A stretch of DNA of 64,000 nt from Chromatiales bacterium (GCA_020351875.1 CP070671.1:2784786-2848785), one strand, 5' to 3'. Shown: positions 32,266-41,211, counted from the first letter of the stretch. The notes: generated by a model not told the origin, from the sequence alone. Program-made: numbers and translations.

Positions 32266-32291
32266 ATTATCATTCTGGCAGCGGCTGTCAA
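32264..32291 (-). promoter_or_regulatory. Promoter of the argR-polA operon
   Basis: On the minus strand TTGACA (plus positions 32286-32291) is a perfect -35 box, followed after 16 bases by TAATAT (32264-32269). The predicted start falls within or just past the operator pair, giving a short leader before argR. This is the clearest sigma-70 promoter in the window. Confidence 0.65.
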
Positions 32292-32342
32292 TGGACGGTG
32301 GCACACGCTTACCATCGGTGCCGGAAGACGGGCGGAACGGGC

Positions 32343-33029
32343 ATGGACGAACTGACCACAGTGGTGCGGGAAACGGGGCCGCAGCCCGATGCTGCGGTCA
32401 TCTGGCTGCACGGGCTGGGGGCTGACGCATACGATTTCGAGCCGGTGGTCCCCATGCTGGCGCTGGGCACGGGACGGCCGCTGCGCTTCGTGTTTCCGAA
32501 CGCGCCGGTGCGCCCGGTGACGCTCAATGCAGGCATGCAAATGCGGGCCTGGTACGACATCGGTGACCTGGACCCGGACGGCCACCCGGAAGACGAAGCC
32601 GGGATTCGCCAGGCTGCGGCGAGCGTGGGCAATCTGCTGCAGGTCCAGATCGCGGCGGGCATCCCCGCCGGGCGGATCGTGTTGGGCGGCTTTTCCCAGG
32701 GTGGCGCGACCGCCCTGTTCACCGCGCTGCGTTTTCCGCAGCGCCTGGCCGGTGCAGTCGGGTTGTCGTGTTACCTGCCGTTAGCCAGGACCCTGGCGGA
32801 GGAGATCAGCGCGGCCAACCGGTCAACGCCGGTGTTTCAGGGACACGGTGAAGCCGACCCGGTGGTGCCGGAATGGATCGGGCGAAGTTCCCACGAACAG
32901 CTGGTCGCGGCGGGCTGTGACGCCGCCTGGCGTACCTATCCGATTCCGCACGCGGTGATCCCCGAGGAGCTGGCGGACGTGCGCGCGTTCCTGGACCGCT
33001 GCCTGCCTCCCATCACCGGCGCAGTTTGA
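32343..33029 (+). CDS. Phospholipase/carboxylesterase family hydrolase
   Basis: 228 residues. IWLHGLGADAYDF carries the oxyanion-hole motif, GFSQGG gives nucleophile Ser118, GEADPVVP the acid, and PHAVIPEE the histidine. This matches the bacterial carboxylesterase/acyl-protein-thioesterase-like family that cleaves short-chain esters. Divergent from argR; its last 17 bases overlap the end of the convergent nudC gene. Confidence 0.87.
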   Translation: MDELTTVVRETGPQPDAAVIWLHGLGADAYDFEPVVPMLALGTGRPLRFVFPNAPVRPVTLNAGMQMRAWYDIGDLDPDGHPEDEAGIRQAAASVGNLLQVQIAAGIPAGRIVLGGFSQGGATALFTALRFPQRLAGAVGLSCYLPLARTLAEEISAANRSTPVFQGHGEADPVVPEWIGRSSHEQLVAAGCDAAWRTYPIPHAVIPEELADVRAFLDRCLPPITGAV

Positions 33030-33951
33030 GTGGCGGGCCTTCGATACCCAGTTCGCGCAGCGTCGTTCCGCCTGCGTCGAACCAGGTTTCAATCAGCCGG
33101 AAGGCCACGGAAGTCCGAGGCGGCAGCGTGACTTCGCGCGCCCCGATTTGTTCGCGCGTCAGCCAGCGGGCGTCTGCCAGCTCGCCGTCATTCAACCGGA
33201 TCTCACTGGTGCTGGCTTCCGCATGGAAGCCAATCATCAGCGCGGCCGGAAACGGCCACGGTTGCGACGCGAAGTAGCGGCACGCGCCGACGCGCACGTT
33301 GGTCTCTTCGGCGACCTCGCGCCGCACCGCGTCTTCCAGGCTTTCGCCCGGCTCGATGAAGCCGGCGATGGTGGAGTAACGACCGTCCGGCCAGGTGGGC
33401 TGGCGCCCCAGCAGGCATTCATCGCCCCGATGCACGAGCACGATCACCGCCGGATCCAGGCGCGGAAAGCTGCGATGTCCGCAAGCGCTGCTGGTGCAGG
33501 CCATCACGAAGCCGGCCTCCTGTGCCTGGTTGGGCGCGCCGCACACGCCGCAGTGCCGGTGGTGGCCGCGCCAGTTCACCATCGCCCGCGCATAGGCCAC
33601 CAGGGCTGCGTCAGCGGCCGGCAGTTCGCCCATGACCTCGCGCAGTTCGGCAAAGACCTGGCCCGGCGCCAGAACCGGTTCGTGTGAGGCTTCGAGTTCG
33701 GCGGCGAACAGCCACTGGTCGTCGCGCCGGCCCAGCAGGATCGCGTCGTCTGCCCCGGGCGACGCAGTGCCCAGCTCGGCAGCGGTCGGCAGGCATGCAC
33801 CGGTTTTGTCCACGAGGCAGCGCTGTCGCCAGACCGGGACGAAGCGCGCCTGCGCGGACGCCAGCGCCGCGGCCAGCGCATCGGGGTCGACACGTACCGC
33901 CGTCGCCCGATCGAGATTGCTGCCGGCGAAGGGGATGTCGACGTCAGTCAT
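33013..33951 (-). CDS. nudC: NAD(H) pyrophosphatase / RNA-decapping hydrolase NudC
   Basis: 312 residues. A four-cysteine zinc site (CGVCG and CTSSACG) precedes the Nudix domain. The Nudix box GFIEPGESLEDAVRREVAEETNV has all catalytic glutamates, and SQPWPFP is the NADH-specific motif of this subfamily. It hydrolyses NADH and removes NAD caps from RNA. It is the second gene after the FlhC-like gene (21 bases) on the same strand. Confidence 0.93.
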   Translation of the reverse strand: MTDVDIPFAGSNLDRATAVRVDPDALAAALASAQARFVPVWRQRCLVDKTGACLPTAAELGTASPGADDAILLGRRDDQWLFAAELEASHEPVLAPGQVFAELREVMGELPAADAALVAYARAMVNWRGHHRHCGVCGAPNQAQEAGFVMACTSSACGHRSFPRLDPAVIVLVHRGDECLLGRQPTWPDGRYSTIAGFIEPGESLEDAVRREVAEETNVRVGACRYFASQPWPFPAALMIGFHAEASTSEIRLNDGELADARWLTREQIGAREVTLPPRTSVAFRLIETWFDAGGTTLRELGIEGPPLKLRR

Positions 33952-33972
33952 CGGCGACCGCCGCCGGGCCAG

Positions 33973-34554
33973 CTACGGGGATCCGGTGGCACGCCGTCCC
34001 TGTTGTTCGCGCAGCTCGCAAGCCGGGCAGTGTTCGTAATCCAGCGCATAGCGATCCTGAACGTAGGGCGCATCGCACCCCGCGCACCACGCGAAGTACA
34101 GCTCCCCTGTGACCAGCAACGCATGATAGAGGTTCCAGGCCCATTCGAAGGACAGCGTCGGCCGGGATTCGAGTAACTGGTAGAGCTCGTAGGCCTGGCA
34201 GACCCGCTGCGCGATCTCGACCTGGGAAGCGGCATCGCCCCCGGTGATCTGTCCTTCGCCCGTCACCCGGGCTGCCCGGCAATAGACGTAGAGCGTCGCC
34301 AGCCGGGTCGTCTCCGCCTGGCGCTCCGCGCTGCTGACGAAGGGCGCGACCTGGCGGGGCGATTTGCCGCGGCGCCGCCGTAGCGGTGGCCGTCCCGTGT
34401 CCCGGCAGTAGCTCGCAACCAGCTTGCGCACCCGGTCTTCGGTGAACCCGGTGCATGCCCGGATGGTGCCGGTCCGGGCCTCGTGGCGGATCATTCGCAT
34501 CGCGAGGTCGAACTTTTCCATCTCACCCGCATATCGGTCGTCTGTCACTCGCAT
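33973..34554 (-). CDS. flhC: FlhC-like transcriptional regulator
   Basis: 193 residues. The N-terminal half contains a helix-turn-helix-like stretch (ACTGFTEDRVRKLVASYCRDTGRPPL). The middle has CQAYELYQLLESRPTLSFEWAWNL, close to the LSFTRAW region of FlhC, and the C-terminus has two CxxC pairs (CAGC, CPAC) matching the FlhC zinc site. FlhC acts with FlhD as master activator of flagellar genes in enterics. GGGAGA upstream supports the ATG at 34554 over a GTG at 34575. No flagellar genes are in the window; its regulon is unknown. Confidence 0.75.
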   Translation of the reverse strand: MRVTDDRYAGEMEKFDLAMRMIRHEARTGTIRACTGFTEDRVRKLVASYCRDTGRPPLRRRRGKSPRQVAPFVSSAERQAETTRLATLYVYCRAARVTGEGQITGGDAASQVEIAQRVCQAYELYQLLESRPTLSFEWAWNLYHALLVTGELYFAWCAGCDAPYVQDRYALDYEHCPACELREQQGRRATGSP

Positions 34555-34675
34555 CGTGATTCTTCTCCCTTTCACCGGAAACGGGCGTGAGGCCCAAATC
34601 GAAGCTGTTTTTACCTTTTATGGTCGAAAATTCCCATATATAGTAATCCAGTGCTCAGAATCGGGGAGTTGGCTA
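34555..34675. promoter_or_regulatory. Divergent promoter region of the FlhC/FlhD-like pair
   Basis: A 121-base AT-richer gap. Rightward, TATAGT (about 34640-34645) within CATATATAGTAATCC is a plausible -10, with TTTATG-like sequence about 17 bases upstream. A leftward start is less clear. The shared region would allow coordinated or mutual regulation. Confidence 0.4.
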
Positions 34676-35281
34676 ATGCGGTGTGAAGCTCTGGATAAGC
34701 ACTTTTTTACCGAGGTTCGGGACCTGAACGTCGCGTTCCTGCGCCTGCTGGCCGACCCGAGGGCCGGCGAGGTGGGCCTCGAAATGCTGGACCTCGACCC
34801 GCAGAGCGCCCAGGCGCTCGCGGCACTGGATACCGCGGAACGCCGGCGGCTGGCCACGGTGCCCGTGCCGCTGGCGGGCCTGCGGACCTTGCCGCTGCCC
34901 GCCGCGGTTGCAGACCAGGCGCCGTTGCCCGGGACCCTGGAGCCGGGCTGGTGGCTGGCGGCCAGTTCCTTTGCCGCCGGCCTGCTGACCTACCTGTGGC
35001 AACTGGCGCGGCACCAGCCCGTGGCCGCGGCCCTGTGTGTCGGTCCGGGACAGGGGCGGGTGCAGCGCTTGGCCGCGCTGAGTTTCGACACGATCCAGCA
35101 CTGTGCGCCGCTGGCCGCTGCGCAATTGCGCGCACGCCGCATCTTTAGTCCCGAACTGCTCTCGCCGTTGCTGCAGGACGTGTGCACCCGGGCCGACGGC
35201 TGGCGCCCGGTCGGACTCGACCTGATTCCGCTGGGCCTGGCGGGCCTGCGGCCGCCCCGTCACCATCGGCAGCGCCCATGA
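34676..35281 (+). CDS. FlhD-like N-terminal domain protein with extra C-terminal domain
   Basis: 201 residues. The first 70 (FFTEVRDLNVAFLRLLADP, then SAQALAALDTAERRRLA) line up with FlhD (IYDINLSYLLLAQRL, then ATTLAALTLPQMVKLAE) in the key D-x-N, L-x-L, LAAL and LA positions. The C-terminal 110 residues are an additional tryptophan-containing, leucine-rich domain that FlhD lacks. Being divergent from an FlhC-like gene strengthens the idea of an FlhD2C2-like complex. The similarity is by eye only and needs a structure or profile test. Confidence 0.5.
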   Translation: MRCEALDKHFFTEVRDLNVAFLRLLADPRAGEVGLEMLDLDPQSAQALAALDTAERRRLATVPVPLAGLRTLPLPAAVADQAPLPGTLEPGWWLAASSFAAGLLTYLWQLARHQPVAAALCVGPGQGRVQRLAALSFDTIQHCAPLAAAQLRARRIFSPELLSPLLQDVCTRADGWRPVGLDLIPLGLAGLRPPRHHRQRP

Positions 35282-35345
35282 CATAACCGCCGCGGTCCGA
35301 ATCGCCCTTGGCCTGTTGTTCCCTGGACGGGCAGAATGGGCGGTC

Positions 35346-36299
35346 ATGCACGCTCTCGAGATTCGCCAGCTGACCAAGACCTACGCGAACGGCGTGCGCG
35401 CGCTGGACGGGATCGACCTGGCCGTGGAAGAGGGCGACTTTTTTGCGCTGCTCGGCCCGAACGGCGCCGGCAAAACCACCGCCATCGGCATCGTTACCTC
35501 GCTAGTGAACAAGACCTCCGGCGAGGTCGCGGTGTTCGGCCACAGTCTCGACTCCGACCTTGCCGCTGCGAAGAGCTGCCTGGGAGTGGTGCCCCAGGAA
35601 ATCAACCTGAACCAGTTCGACCGGCTCGACAACATTGTGGTGAACCAGGCGGGCTTTTACGGTGTGCCACGGCCAGAGGCGCGCCGCCGGGCGCAGGAAG
35701 TGCTCGAACAGATGCAGCTCTGGGACCGGCGCGACGACATCGCGCGCAACCTGTCCGGCGGCATGAAACGCCGACTGATGATTGCGCGGGCGCTGGTCCA
35801 CGGGCCGCGATTATTGATACTCGATGAACCGACGGCCGGTGTGGACATCGAAATCCGGCGCTCGATGTGGCAATTCCTGCGCGAAATCAACGAGCAGGGC
35901 ACCACGATCATCCTGACCACGCACTACCTGGAAGAAGCGGAAAATCTATGCCGGCACGTCGGCATCATCGACCAGGGCAAGATCGTTGCGAACGACCGAA
36001 TGACGTCGATCCTGATGCGGCTGCACCGGGAGATATTCGTGTTGACCACGCGCGAGCCCGTGGTGGCCTTGCCGTTGTTCGACGCGTTCGACGTGAGGCT
36101 GTTGAACGAGCGCGAGCTGCAGGTCGAGATTACCCGCAACCAGGACCTGAACGGGCTGTTCCGCGTGTTGAGCAGTGCGGGCATCAACGTGATCAGCATG
36201 CGCAACAAATCCAACCGCCTGGAGGAAGTCTTCTTTCGCCTTACCGAACGCAGTGGCGACGAAGAAGAGTTGCAGCCGGCCGCCGCGAGGGCGTCGTGA
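35346..36299 (+). CDS. yadG: ABC transporter ATPase, YadG type
   Basis: 317 residues: Walker A GPNGAGKTT, signature LSGGMKRR, Walker B LLILDEPT and switch histidine TTHYLEEAE. The C-terminal 70 residues after residue 230 form an extra domain that ends acidic. Sequence and the partner permease match the E. coli YadG/YadH exporter, whose substrate is unknown. The stop overlaps the permease GTG by three bases. Confidence 0.88.
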   Translation: MHALEIRQLTKTYANGVRALDGIDLAVEEGDFFALLGPNGAGKTTAIGIVTSLVNKTSGEVAVFGHSLDSDLAAAKSCLGVVPQEINLNQFDRLDNIVVNQAGFYGVPRPEARRRAQEVLEQMQLWDRRDDIARNLSGGMKRRLMIARALVHGPRLLILDEPTAGVDIEIRRSMWQFLREINEQGTTIILTTHYLEEAENLCRHVGIIDQGKIVANDRMTSILMRLHREIFVLTTREPVVALPLFDAFDVRLLNERELQVEITRNQDLNGLFRVLSSAGINVISMRNKSNRLEEVFFRLTERSGDEEELQPAAARAS

Positions 36300-37069
36300 A
36301 CCTGCAGGGCCAGCTCATCAGCCTCGGCACGCTGGGCAACAAGGAGTTCCAGCGCGTGATGCGAATCTGGGTCCAGACACTGGTACCGCCGGCCATCACG
36401 ATGACGCTGTACTTCCTGATCTTCGGCACGCTGATCGGCCGGCGTATCGGCCAGATGTCGGGCTTCAACTACATGGAGTACATCGCCCCGGGCCTGATCC
36501 TGATGTCCGTGATCACGAATTCCTACGGCAACGTGGTGTCGTCGTTTTTCAGCGCGAAGTACAACCGCCATCTCGAGGAGATGCTGGTGTCGCCGATGCC
36601 GAACTGGGCCATCGTGGTCGGCCACATGCTCGGTGGCATGGTTCGCGGCCTGCTCGTCGGCATGGTCGTGACAGTGGTTGCGCTGTTCTTTACCCGCCTC
36701 CCGGTCTACAACGCGTTCGTTGCCGTCAGTGTCATTATCCTGACGTCGGCCGTGTTTTCCCTCGGCGGCCTGATCAATGCGATCTTCGCGCGCAAGTTCG
36801 ACGACGTGTCCATCATTCCGTCCTTCGTATTGGCGCCGCTGACCTACCTCGGCGGTGTGTTCTACTCTGTGTCCCTGTTGCCGGATTTCGCCCAGCAGTT
36901 GTCGTTGCTGAATCCGATCCTGTACATGGTCAATGCGTTTCGTTTCGGGGTGCTCGGTGTGTCGGATATCAGCATCGGGACTGCCTACCTGATCATCCTG
37001 GCCTTCCTGGTCGGCCTGTTCACGCTGAGCCTCGTCTTGATCCATCGCGGCGTCGGCATACGCGACTGA
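36296..37069 (+). CDS. yadH: ABC-2 type transporter permease, YadH type
   Basis: 257 residues with six membrane helices in the ABC-2 layout. The conserved SGFNYMEYIAPGLILMSVI segment and PLTYLGGVFYSVSLLP in the fifth helix region are typical. Start GTG at 36296 overlaps the ATPase stop (GTGA). Together with the ATPase it forms a complete half-type exporter; no dedicated substrate protein is nearby. Confidence 0.87.
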   Translation: MNLQGQLISLGTLGNKEFQRVMRIWVQTLVPPAITMTLYFLIFGTLIGRRIGQMSGFNYMEYIAPGLILMSVITNSYGNVVSSFFSAKYNRHLEEMLVSPMPNWAIVVGHMLGGMVRGLLVGMVVTVVALFFTRLPVYNAFVAVSVIILTSAVFSLGGLINAIFARKFDDVSIIPSFVLAPLTYLGGVFYSVSLLPDFAQQLSLLNPILYMVNAFRFGVLGVSDISIGTAYLIILAFLVGLFTLSLVLIHRGVGIRD

Positions 37070-37082
37070 GGCTGCCGGGTAA

Positions 37083-37751
37083 ATGTGTGGCCGCTTCGCC
37101 TTTTTTTCCCCGCGCGAAGCCGTGCAGGAACTGTTCGGCGTTGAGTGTCCCGGCGAACTGGAACCGCGTTACAACATTGCGCCGACGCAGCCGGTGGCGG
37201 CTTTGCGGGCGGGTGAAGCGGCAACCCCCGAGTTCGCCATGCTGCGCTGGGGACTGGTGCCGGGCTGGGCGAAGGACCCGGCTATCGGCAATCGGCTGAT
37301 CAACGCGCGGCTGGAAACAGCCGCGGACAAGCCCGCATTCCGGACCGCATTCCGGCGCCGGCGTTGCGCGGTACTCGCCGACGGTTTCTACGAGTGGCAA
37401 GTGCAGCCGGATGGCCCGAAGCAGCCCTGGTTCATTACGACGGCCGGCGGTGGGCCCTTCCTGATGGCAGGTTTGTGGGAGCACTGGGACAAGGGCGTCG
37501 CACCGATGCAGAGCTGCACGCTGCTGACGACGGAGGCCACCGGGGACATGCGCCAGGTCCACGGCCGCATGCCCGTGATCCTGCCGCGGCAGGCCCTCGA
37601 GCCCTGGCTGACGGCGGCGGGCAGCGACGGGGCTCTGGAGGTGCTGGACAGTCTGGGAAATATCGAGCTGCGCATGCAGCCGGTCAGCCGCGCCGTGAAC
37701 AGCCCGGCCCACGAAGGCGCAGACCTGATCCGGCCGATCAGCGGCGCGTGA
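37083..37751 (+). CDS. yedK: SRAP protein (YedK/HMCES), abasic-site shield
   Basis: 222 residues. Catalytic Cys2 directly follows the initiator Met (MCGRF), and the asparagine in YNIAPTQ, the glutamate in GFYEW and the histidine in VHGRMPV complete the active site. The family forms a thiazolidine crosslink to abasic sites in single-stranded DNA. It starts 13 bases after the permease stop, so it may be co-transcribed, but a shared function is unlikely. Confidence 0.92.
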   Translation: MCGRFAFFSPREAVQELFGVECPGELEPRYNIAPTQPVAALRAGEAATPEFAMLRWGLVPGWAKDPAIGNRLINARLETAADKPAFRTAFRRRRCAVLADGFYEWQVQPDGPKQPWFITTAGGGPFLMAGLWEHWDKGVAPMQSCTLLTTEATGDMRQVHGRMPVILPRQALEPWLTAAGSDGALEVLDSLGNIELRMQPVSRAVNSPAHEGADLIRPISGA

Positions 37752-37776
37752 TGGAGACGTCGTTGGCAGCGCTGCG

Positions 37777-38445
37777 TCAGCGGGTCAGCACGAACTCGTT
37801 GCCCTGGTGGTTCAATACCACGCCGTCCGTGGTGATGTTCAGCACGCGCGGGCCTTCCTTCAGGGTTTGGCCTTCCCGATATTTGCTCATGTTGATGAAC
37901 ACGAAGCGCTCGTTCGGCACCTCGCTGTAAACATGAATGTCCAGGCGCAAAGGCTGCATTTCCAGACGCCCTTCCAGAACCAGCGCTTCCATGGTCGGCA
38001 GCCCGGCGTCCGCGCTGCCCGCCGGGGTTGATGGGGCTGGCACTGGTGGCGGCGGCGCCGCGACCATGCCTGCCGCCGGCCGTTCTGACGTTGCCATCGC
38101 AACCGTGGCTGCCGCTTCGGCTTCGGCAGGGTCCGCCACTTCTTCCGCCAGCGGCCGGATGTCTTCGCGCTTCGGCGCCGTCAGGGCCGGCCGGCGCGAC
38201 GGCGCAGGTGTGGCCCTGGGCACCGGGGCCGGTTGCACCGTGCGCGCACGCGGTGGCGTGTCGTCCCCGCGCATCAGGAGCGCAGCGATCAGCACTGCGT
38301 TAATGCCCAATATCGCGATCACCGTCAGCAGCCAGCGATGGGTGGTTTTTTTTGGCGGCCGGTAACCCGCGTCCCCGATGCCCGGCGTAGCTTGTTGCTG
38401 GCGCTCCCGTTCGCTTTTGCGCAGCGCGTCGAGGATGAAAGACAT
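37777..38445 (-). CDS. gspB: GspB-like type II secretion assembly protein
   Basis: 222 residues. The N-terminal MSFILDALRKSERERQQQ motif is diagnostic of GspB/PulB/ExeB. One membrane helix (about 38-60) is followed by a long proline/alanine-rich periplasmic linker and a C-terminal domain (GRLEMQPLRLDIHVYSEVPNER). With ExeA it helps place the secretin in the envelope. It starts four bases after exeA ends. Confidence 0.9.
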   Translation of the reverse strand: MSFILDALRKSERERQQQATPGIGDAGYRPPKKTTHRWLLTVIAILGINAVLIAALLMRGDDTPPRARTVQPAPVPRATPAPSRRPALTAPKREDIRPLAEEVADPAEAEAAATVAMATSERPAAGMVAAPPPPVPAPSTPAGSADAGLPTMEALVLEGRLEMQPLRLDIHVYSEVPNERFVFINMSKYREGQTLKEGPRVLNITTDGVVLNHQGNEFVLTR

Positions 38446-38449
38446 GGGG

Positions 38450-40138
38450 TTAGTTGGCTCGTGCCAGCCGTGGCCGGTTTTCGGCTCCGAGGTCCGTGTT
38501 CATTGCGATCTGCGTCTGCTGGCCTACCAGGCCGTCGACTGTCAGGCGGCGCTCTTTCTGATACTCGCGCACCTGCGCTTCCAGGCTTTCGTCGAACAGG
38601 TCCGAATCTTCCGCGACGACGGGCGTGCCGTGAATCGCGTTCAGTGATGCCCTGATCCACAGGACGTCGGGATCGCGCATACCCGGGAAAAAGGACTTCA
38701 CGACCCCGATCTGGGGGCGCCAGAGCAGCAGGTATTCGCCAAACCAGTAATCGTTGAGCTGGGCAGTGGGCACCCGGTGCTGGTCCTTGCCGATGGTCAG
38801 CACCGCGTTCTCGTCGCTGAGGCCCGACAGCACCACCTGGTGTTGCAGGCCGTCATCACCGCGCAGCGTCAGGATCACCGGCCGGTCCAGGCCCCGCACC
38901 TGGGACAGCGAGCCTCGCTGGAACAGGCAGTAGAGCTGATTGCTCTCGGCCTGCTTGCAGGCCTGCTTCGTCCCGCGTTCGTACTTCACGTTCCACAAAC
39001 CCAGCAGGGTTTGGAAAGCCCGGTCTGTGCTGGTGCGCTCGGCATTCGCCGTCAGCACCGCGCCCAGGGCCACCAGCGGCTCATCTGTCTGCAGTTCGTC
39101 CGTCAGCACCGGGCCGGCCGGTGCACGGAGGACTTCAGTGGGGGCCGGTATCGGCTCGGCGGCTGGTGGAGCCGGATCAGGCAGGGTTGCGGATGGCGGC
39201 GTCACGGTTGCGACCGGCGGTGCCGCGTCGGGTGCCCGACCCTGGTTCAGGAACCAGGCGCCCGCCACGATTGCCAGCGCCACCGTTGCCCCGATCCAGG
39301 CCGGCCGCTGCCAGCCCCGGCGCCGGTGTCCGCCGCCATACACTTCGCCCGCCGCGCCGCTCACCAGCGCGGGTGTCACGGTGCGCGAGTCCCGCGTGAA
39401 CGCGCCGAGCAGCGCGCGGTCTGCAATCACGTTAATCATTCGCGGCACGCCGCCGGAACGGCGGTACAGGTCGCGCTTGGCGGGACCGGTAAAGATCTCG
39501 CCCACGGCCCCGGCGACGCGCAGACGATGATCGACGTACTCGATCGTCTCTTCACGGTTCAGCGGTTCCAGGTGATACCGGCCAGTGATGCGTTGCGCGA
39601 GCTGGCGCATGTCGTTGCGCGCCAGCAGGTCGCGCAGCTCTGGCTGCCCGATCAGGATGATCTGCAGCAATTTCTGCTTGGTGGTTTCGAGATTGGTCAG
39701 CAGGCGCACCTGCTCCAGCACATCGACACGCAGGTTCTGGGCTTCGTCCACGATCAGGATGGTGCGTCGCCCGCGGCCATGGTTGCCCAGCAGGAACGCA
39801 TTCAGGGCCGTCGTCAGCGCCTTGATGCTGTCACGCTGCTTCGGCAGCGCGATGCCGAGTTCTTCGCAGATCGCGTTCAGGAATTCCGTGCGGGACAACT
39901 GCGGATTCAGAATCAGCGCCACGTCCGCGCTGTCCGGCAGCTGTTGCAGCAGGCTGCGCACCAACGTGGTCTTGCCGGTGCCCACCTCGCCCGTCAACTG
40001 GATAAAGCCGCCGCTCTCGTTCACGCCGTACAGCAGGTGAGCGAGGCCCTCGGTGTGGCGCTCGCTCATGAACAGGTAACGCGGATCGGGCGTTATCGAG
40101 AATGGCTTCTCGTTCAGACCGAAGAAGCTGGTGTACAT
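38450..40138 (-). CDS. exeA: ExeA/GspA-type AAA ATPase
   Basis: 562 residues. N-terminal AAA domain with MYTSFFGLNEKPFSITPDP, Walker A GEVGTGKTT and Walker B ILIVDEAQN; then a membrane helix (about 280-295), a proline-rich linker, a C39-like/cystatin-like region, and a C-terminal peptidoglycan-binding domain (LEAQVREYQKERRLTVDGLVG). ExeA binds and remodels peptidoglycan for secretin assembly. Type II secretion core genes are not in this window. Confidence 0.92.
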   Translation of the reverse strand: MYTSFFGLNEKPFSITPDPRYLFMSERHTEGLAHLLYGVNESGGFIQLTGEVGTGKTTLVRSLLQQLPDSADVALILNPQLSRTEFLNAICEELGIALPKQRDSIKALTTALNAFLLGNHGRGRRTILIVDEAQNLRVDVLEQVRLLTNLETTKQKLLQIILIGQPELRDLLARNDMRQLAQRITGRYHLEPLNREETIEYVDHRLRVAGAVGEIFTGPAKRDLYRRSGGVPRMINVIADRALLGAFTRDSRTVTPALVSGAAGEVYGGGHRRRGWQRPAWIGATVALAIVAGAWFLNQGRAPDAAPPVATVTPPSATLPDPAPPAAEPIPAPTEVLRAPAGPVLTDELQTDEPLVALGAVLTANAERTSTDRAFQTLLGLWNVKYERGTKQACKQAESNQLYCLFQRGSLSQVRGLDRPVILTLRGDDGLQHQVVLSGLSDENAVLTIGKDQHRVPTAQLNDYWFGEYLLLWRPQIGVVKSFFPGMRDPDVLWIRASLNAIHGTPVVAEDSDLFDESLEAQVREYQKERRLTVDGLVGQQTQIAMNTDLGAENRPRLARAN

Positions 40139-40205
40139 CTCGCCTTTACCGAAGGTGGAACCGCTATTCTACCAGCAGCACCCGCTTCGCGCGGCCTGGC
40201 ACCCG

Positions 40206-41096
40206 TCAGTGGTCGCGCTCGGCGATGACCCGGGCCAGGTATGCCAAGTAATTGGCACCGGCGCCGAAGGGCTCCAGCTGTGCCAGCGCGGTCTCCAGCA
40301 ATTCCGCCACCCGGGCCCGGGCATGCTCCATGCCGAACAGGGCGGGATAGGTGGCCTTGTTGCGGGCTTCATCGGCGCCTTGCTGCTTGCCGATAACGTC
40401 CGTTTCGCCCTCGACATCCAGGATGTCGTCACGGATCTGGAAGGCCAGGCCCAGCGCATCGGCGAAGCGTTCCAGCGCGTGCTCCCGCTCGATGTCGGGC
40501 TGTGGCGGGCAGGCCGCCGCCGACAGAATACTGACGCGGATCAGGCGGCCGGTCTTCAGCCGGTACATGTGCTCCAGTTCGGCGGCATCCAGTCGCGTGC
40601 CTTCCGACGCCAGGTCGATGGCCTGACCCCCGGTCATGCCTTCGGAGCCGCAGGCATCGGCCAGCAGGCGGACCAGCGTGACCTGCGCGCCCGGGTGGGC
40701 AGTCAGGGCCGGGTCGCTGCTCAGCACGTGAAAGGCCAGCGGTTGCATTGCATCCGCGGCGAGTATCGCGGTGGCTTCATCGAAGGCCTTGTGCACGGTG
40801 GGCCGGCCGCGGCGCAGATCATCGTCGTCCATTGCCGGCAGGTCGTCGTGGACCAGGGAAAACGCGTGCATCAGTTCGATGGCGACGGAGGGGGCATCGA
40901 GCATCTCCGGGTCGGTCCCCAGCGCCTCGCCGGTCGCGTACACGAGCAGGGGCCGGATGCGTTTGCCGCCGCCCAGCACCGAGTAGCGCATCGCTTCGTG
41001 CAGGCGACGCGGTGCCGTATCAAGATCAGGCAGCCAGCGGTCCAGCGCCGCTTCGATGCGCGCCTGGTAGTGCTCCGTTTTGTCGGTTTCGTCCAT
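40206..41096 (-). CDS. ispA: Farnesyl/geranyl diphosphate synthase
   Basis: 296 residues. First aspartate-rich motif DDLPAMDDDDLRRG, second IRDDILD; GGGKRIRPLL binds isopentenyl diphosphate. Produces C15 (perhaps C10) prenyl diphosphate for quinones and undecaprenyl carriers. The start at 41096 (MDETDK) gives the normal N-terminus. It is divergent from mvaD, so genes for making and condensing isopentenyl diphosphate share one promoter region. Confidence 0.9.
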   Translation of the reverse strand: MDETDKTEHYQARIEAALDRWLPDLDTAPRRLHEAMRYSVLGGGKRIRPLLVYATGEALGTDPEMLDAPSVAIELMHAFSLVHDDLPAMDDDDLRRGRPTVHKAFDEATAILAADAMQPLAFHVLSSDPALTAHPGAQVTLVRLLADACGSEGMTGGQAIDLASEGTRLDAAELEHMYRLKTGRLIRVSILSAAACPPQPDIEREHALERFADALGLAFQIRDDILDVEGETDVIGKQQGADEARNKATYPALFGMEHARARVAELLETALAQLEPFGAGANYLAYLARVIAERDH

Positions 41097-41173
41097 CCTG
41101 AACCTGTTTGCGCATGCGGCGCAAAGCATAGTCGCTGTTGCGCCGGCTACCAAACCGGCGGGCTGCAGGCGTC

Positions 41174-41179
41174 TATAAT
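41174..41179 (+). promoter_or_regulatory. Candidate -10 box for mvaD
   Basis: A perfect TATAAT preceded by TC lies 33 bases before the mvaD ATG, giving a predicted leader of about 26 bases. The -35 region (about 41151-41156) does not match well, so activation by a regulator is possible. Confidence 0.45.
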
Positions 41180-41211
41180 GCCGCTCCCGCCGCTGCGAGA
41201 TTCCCCTGCCG

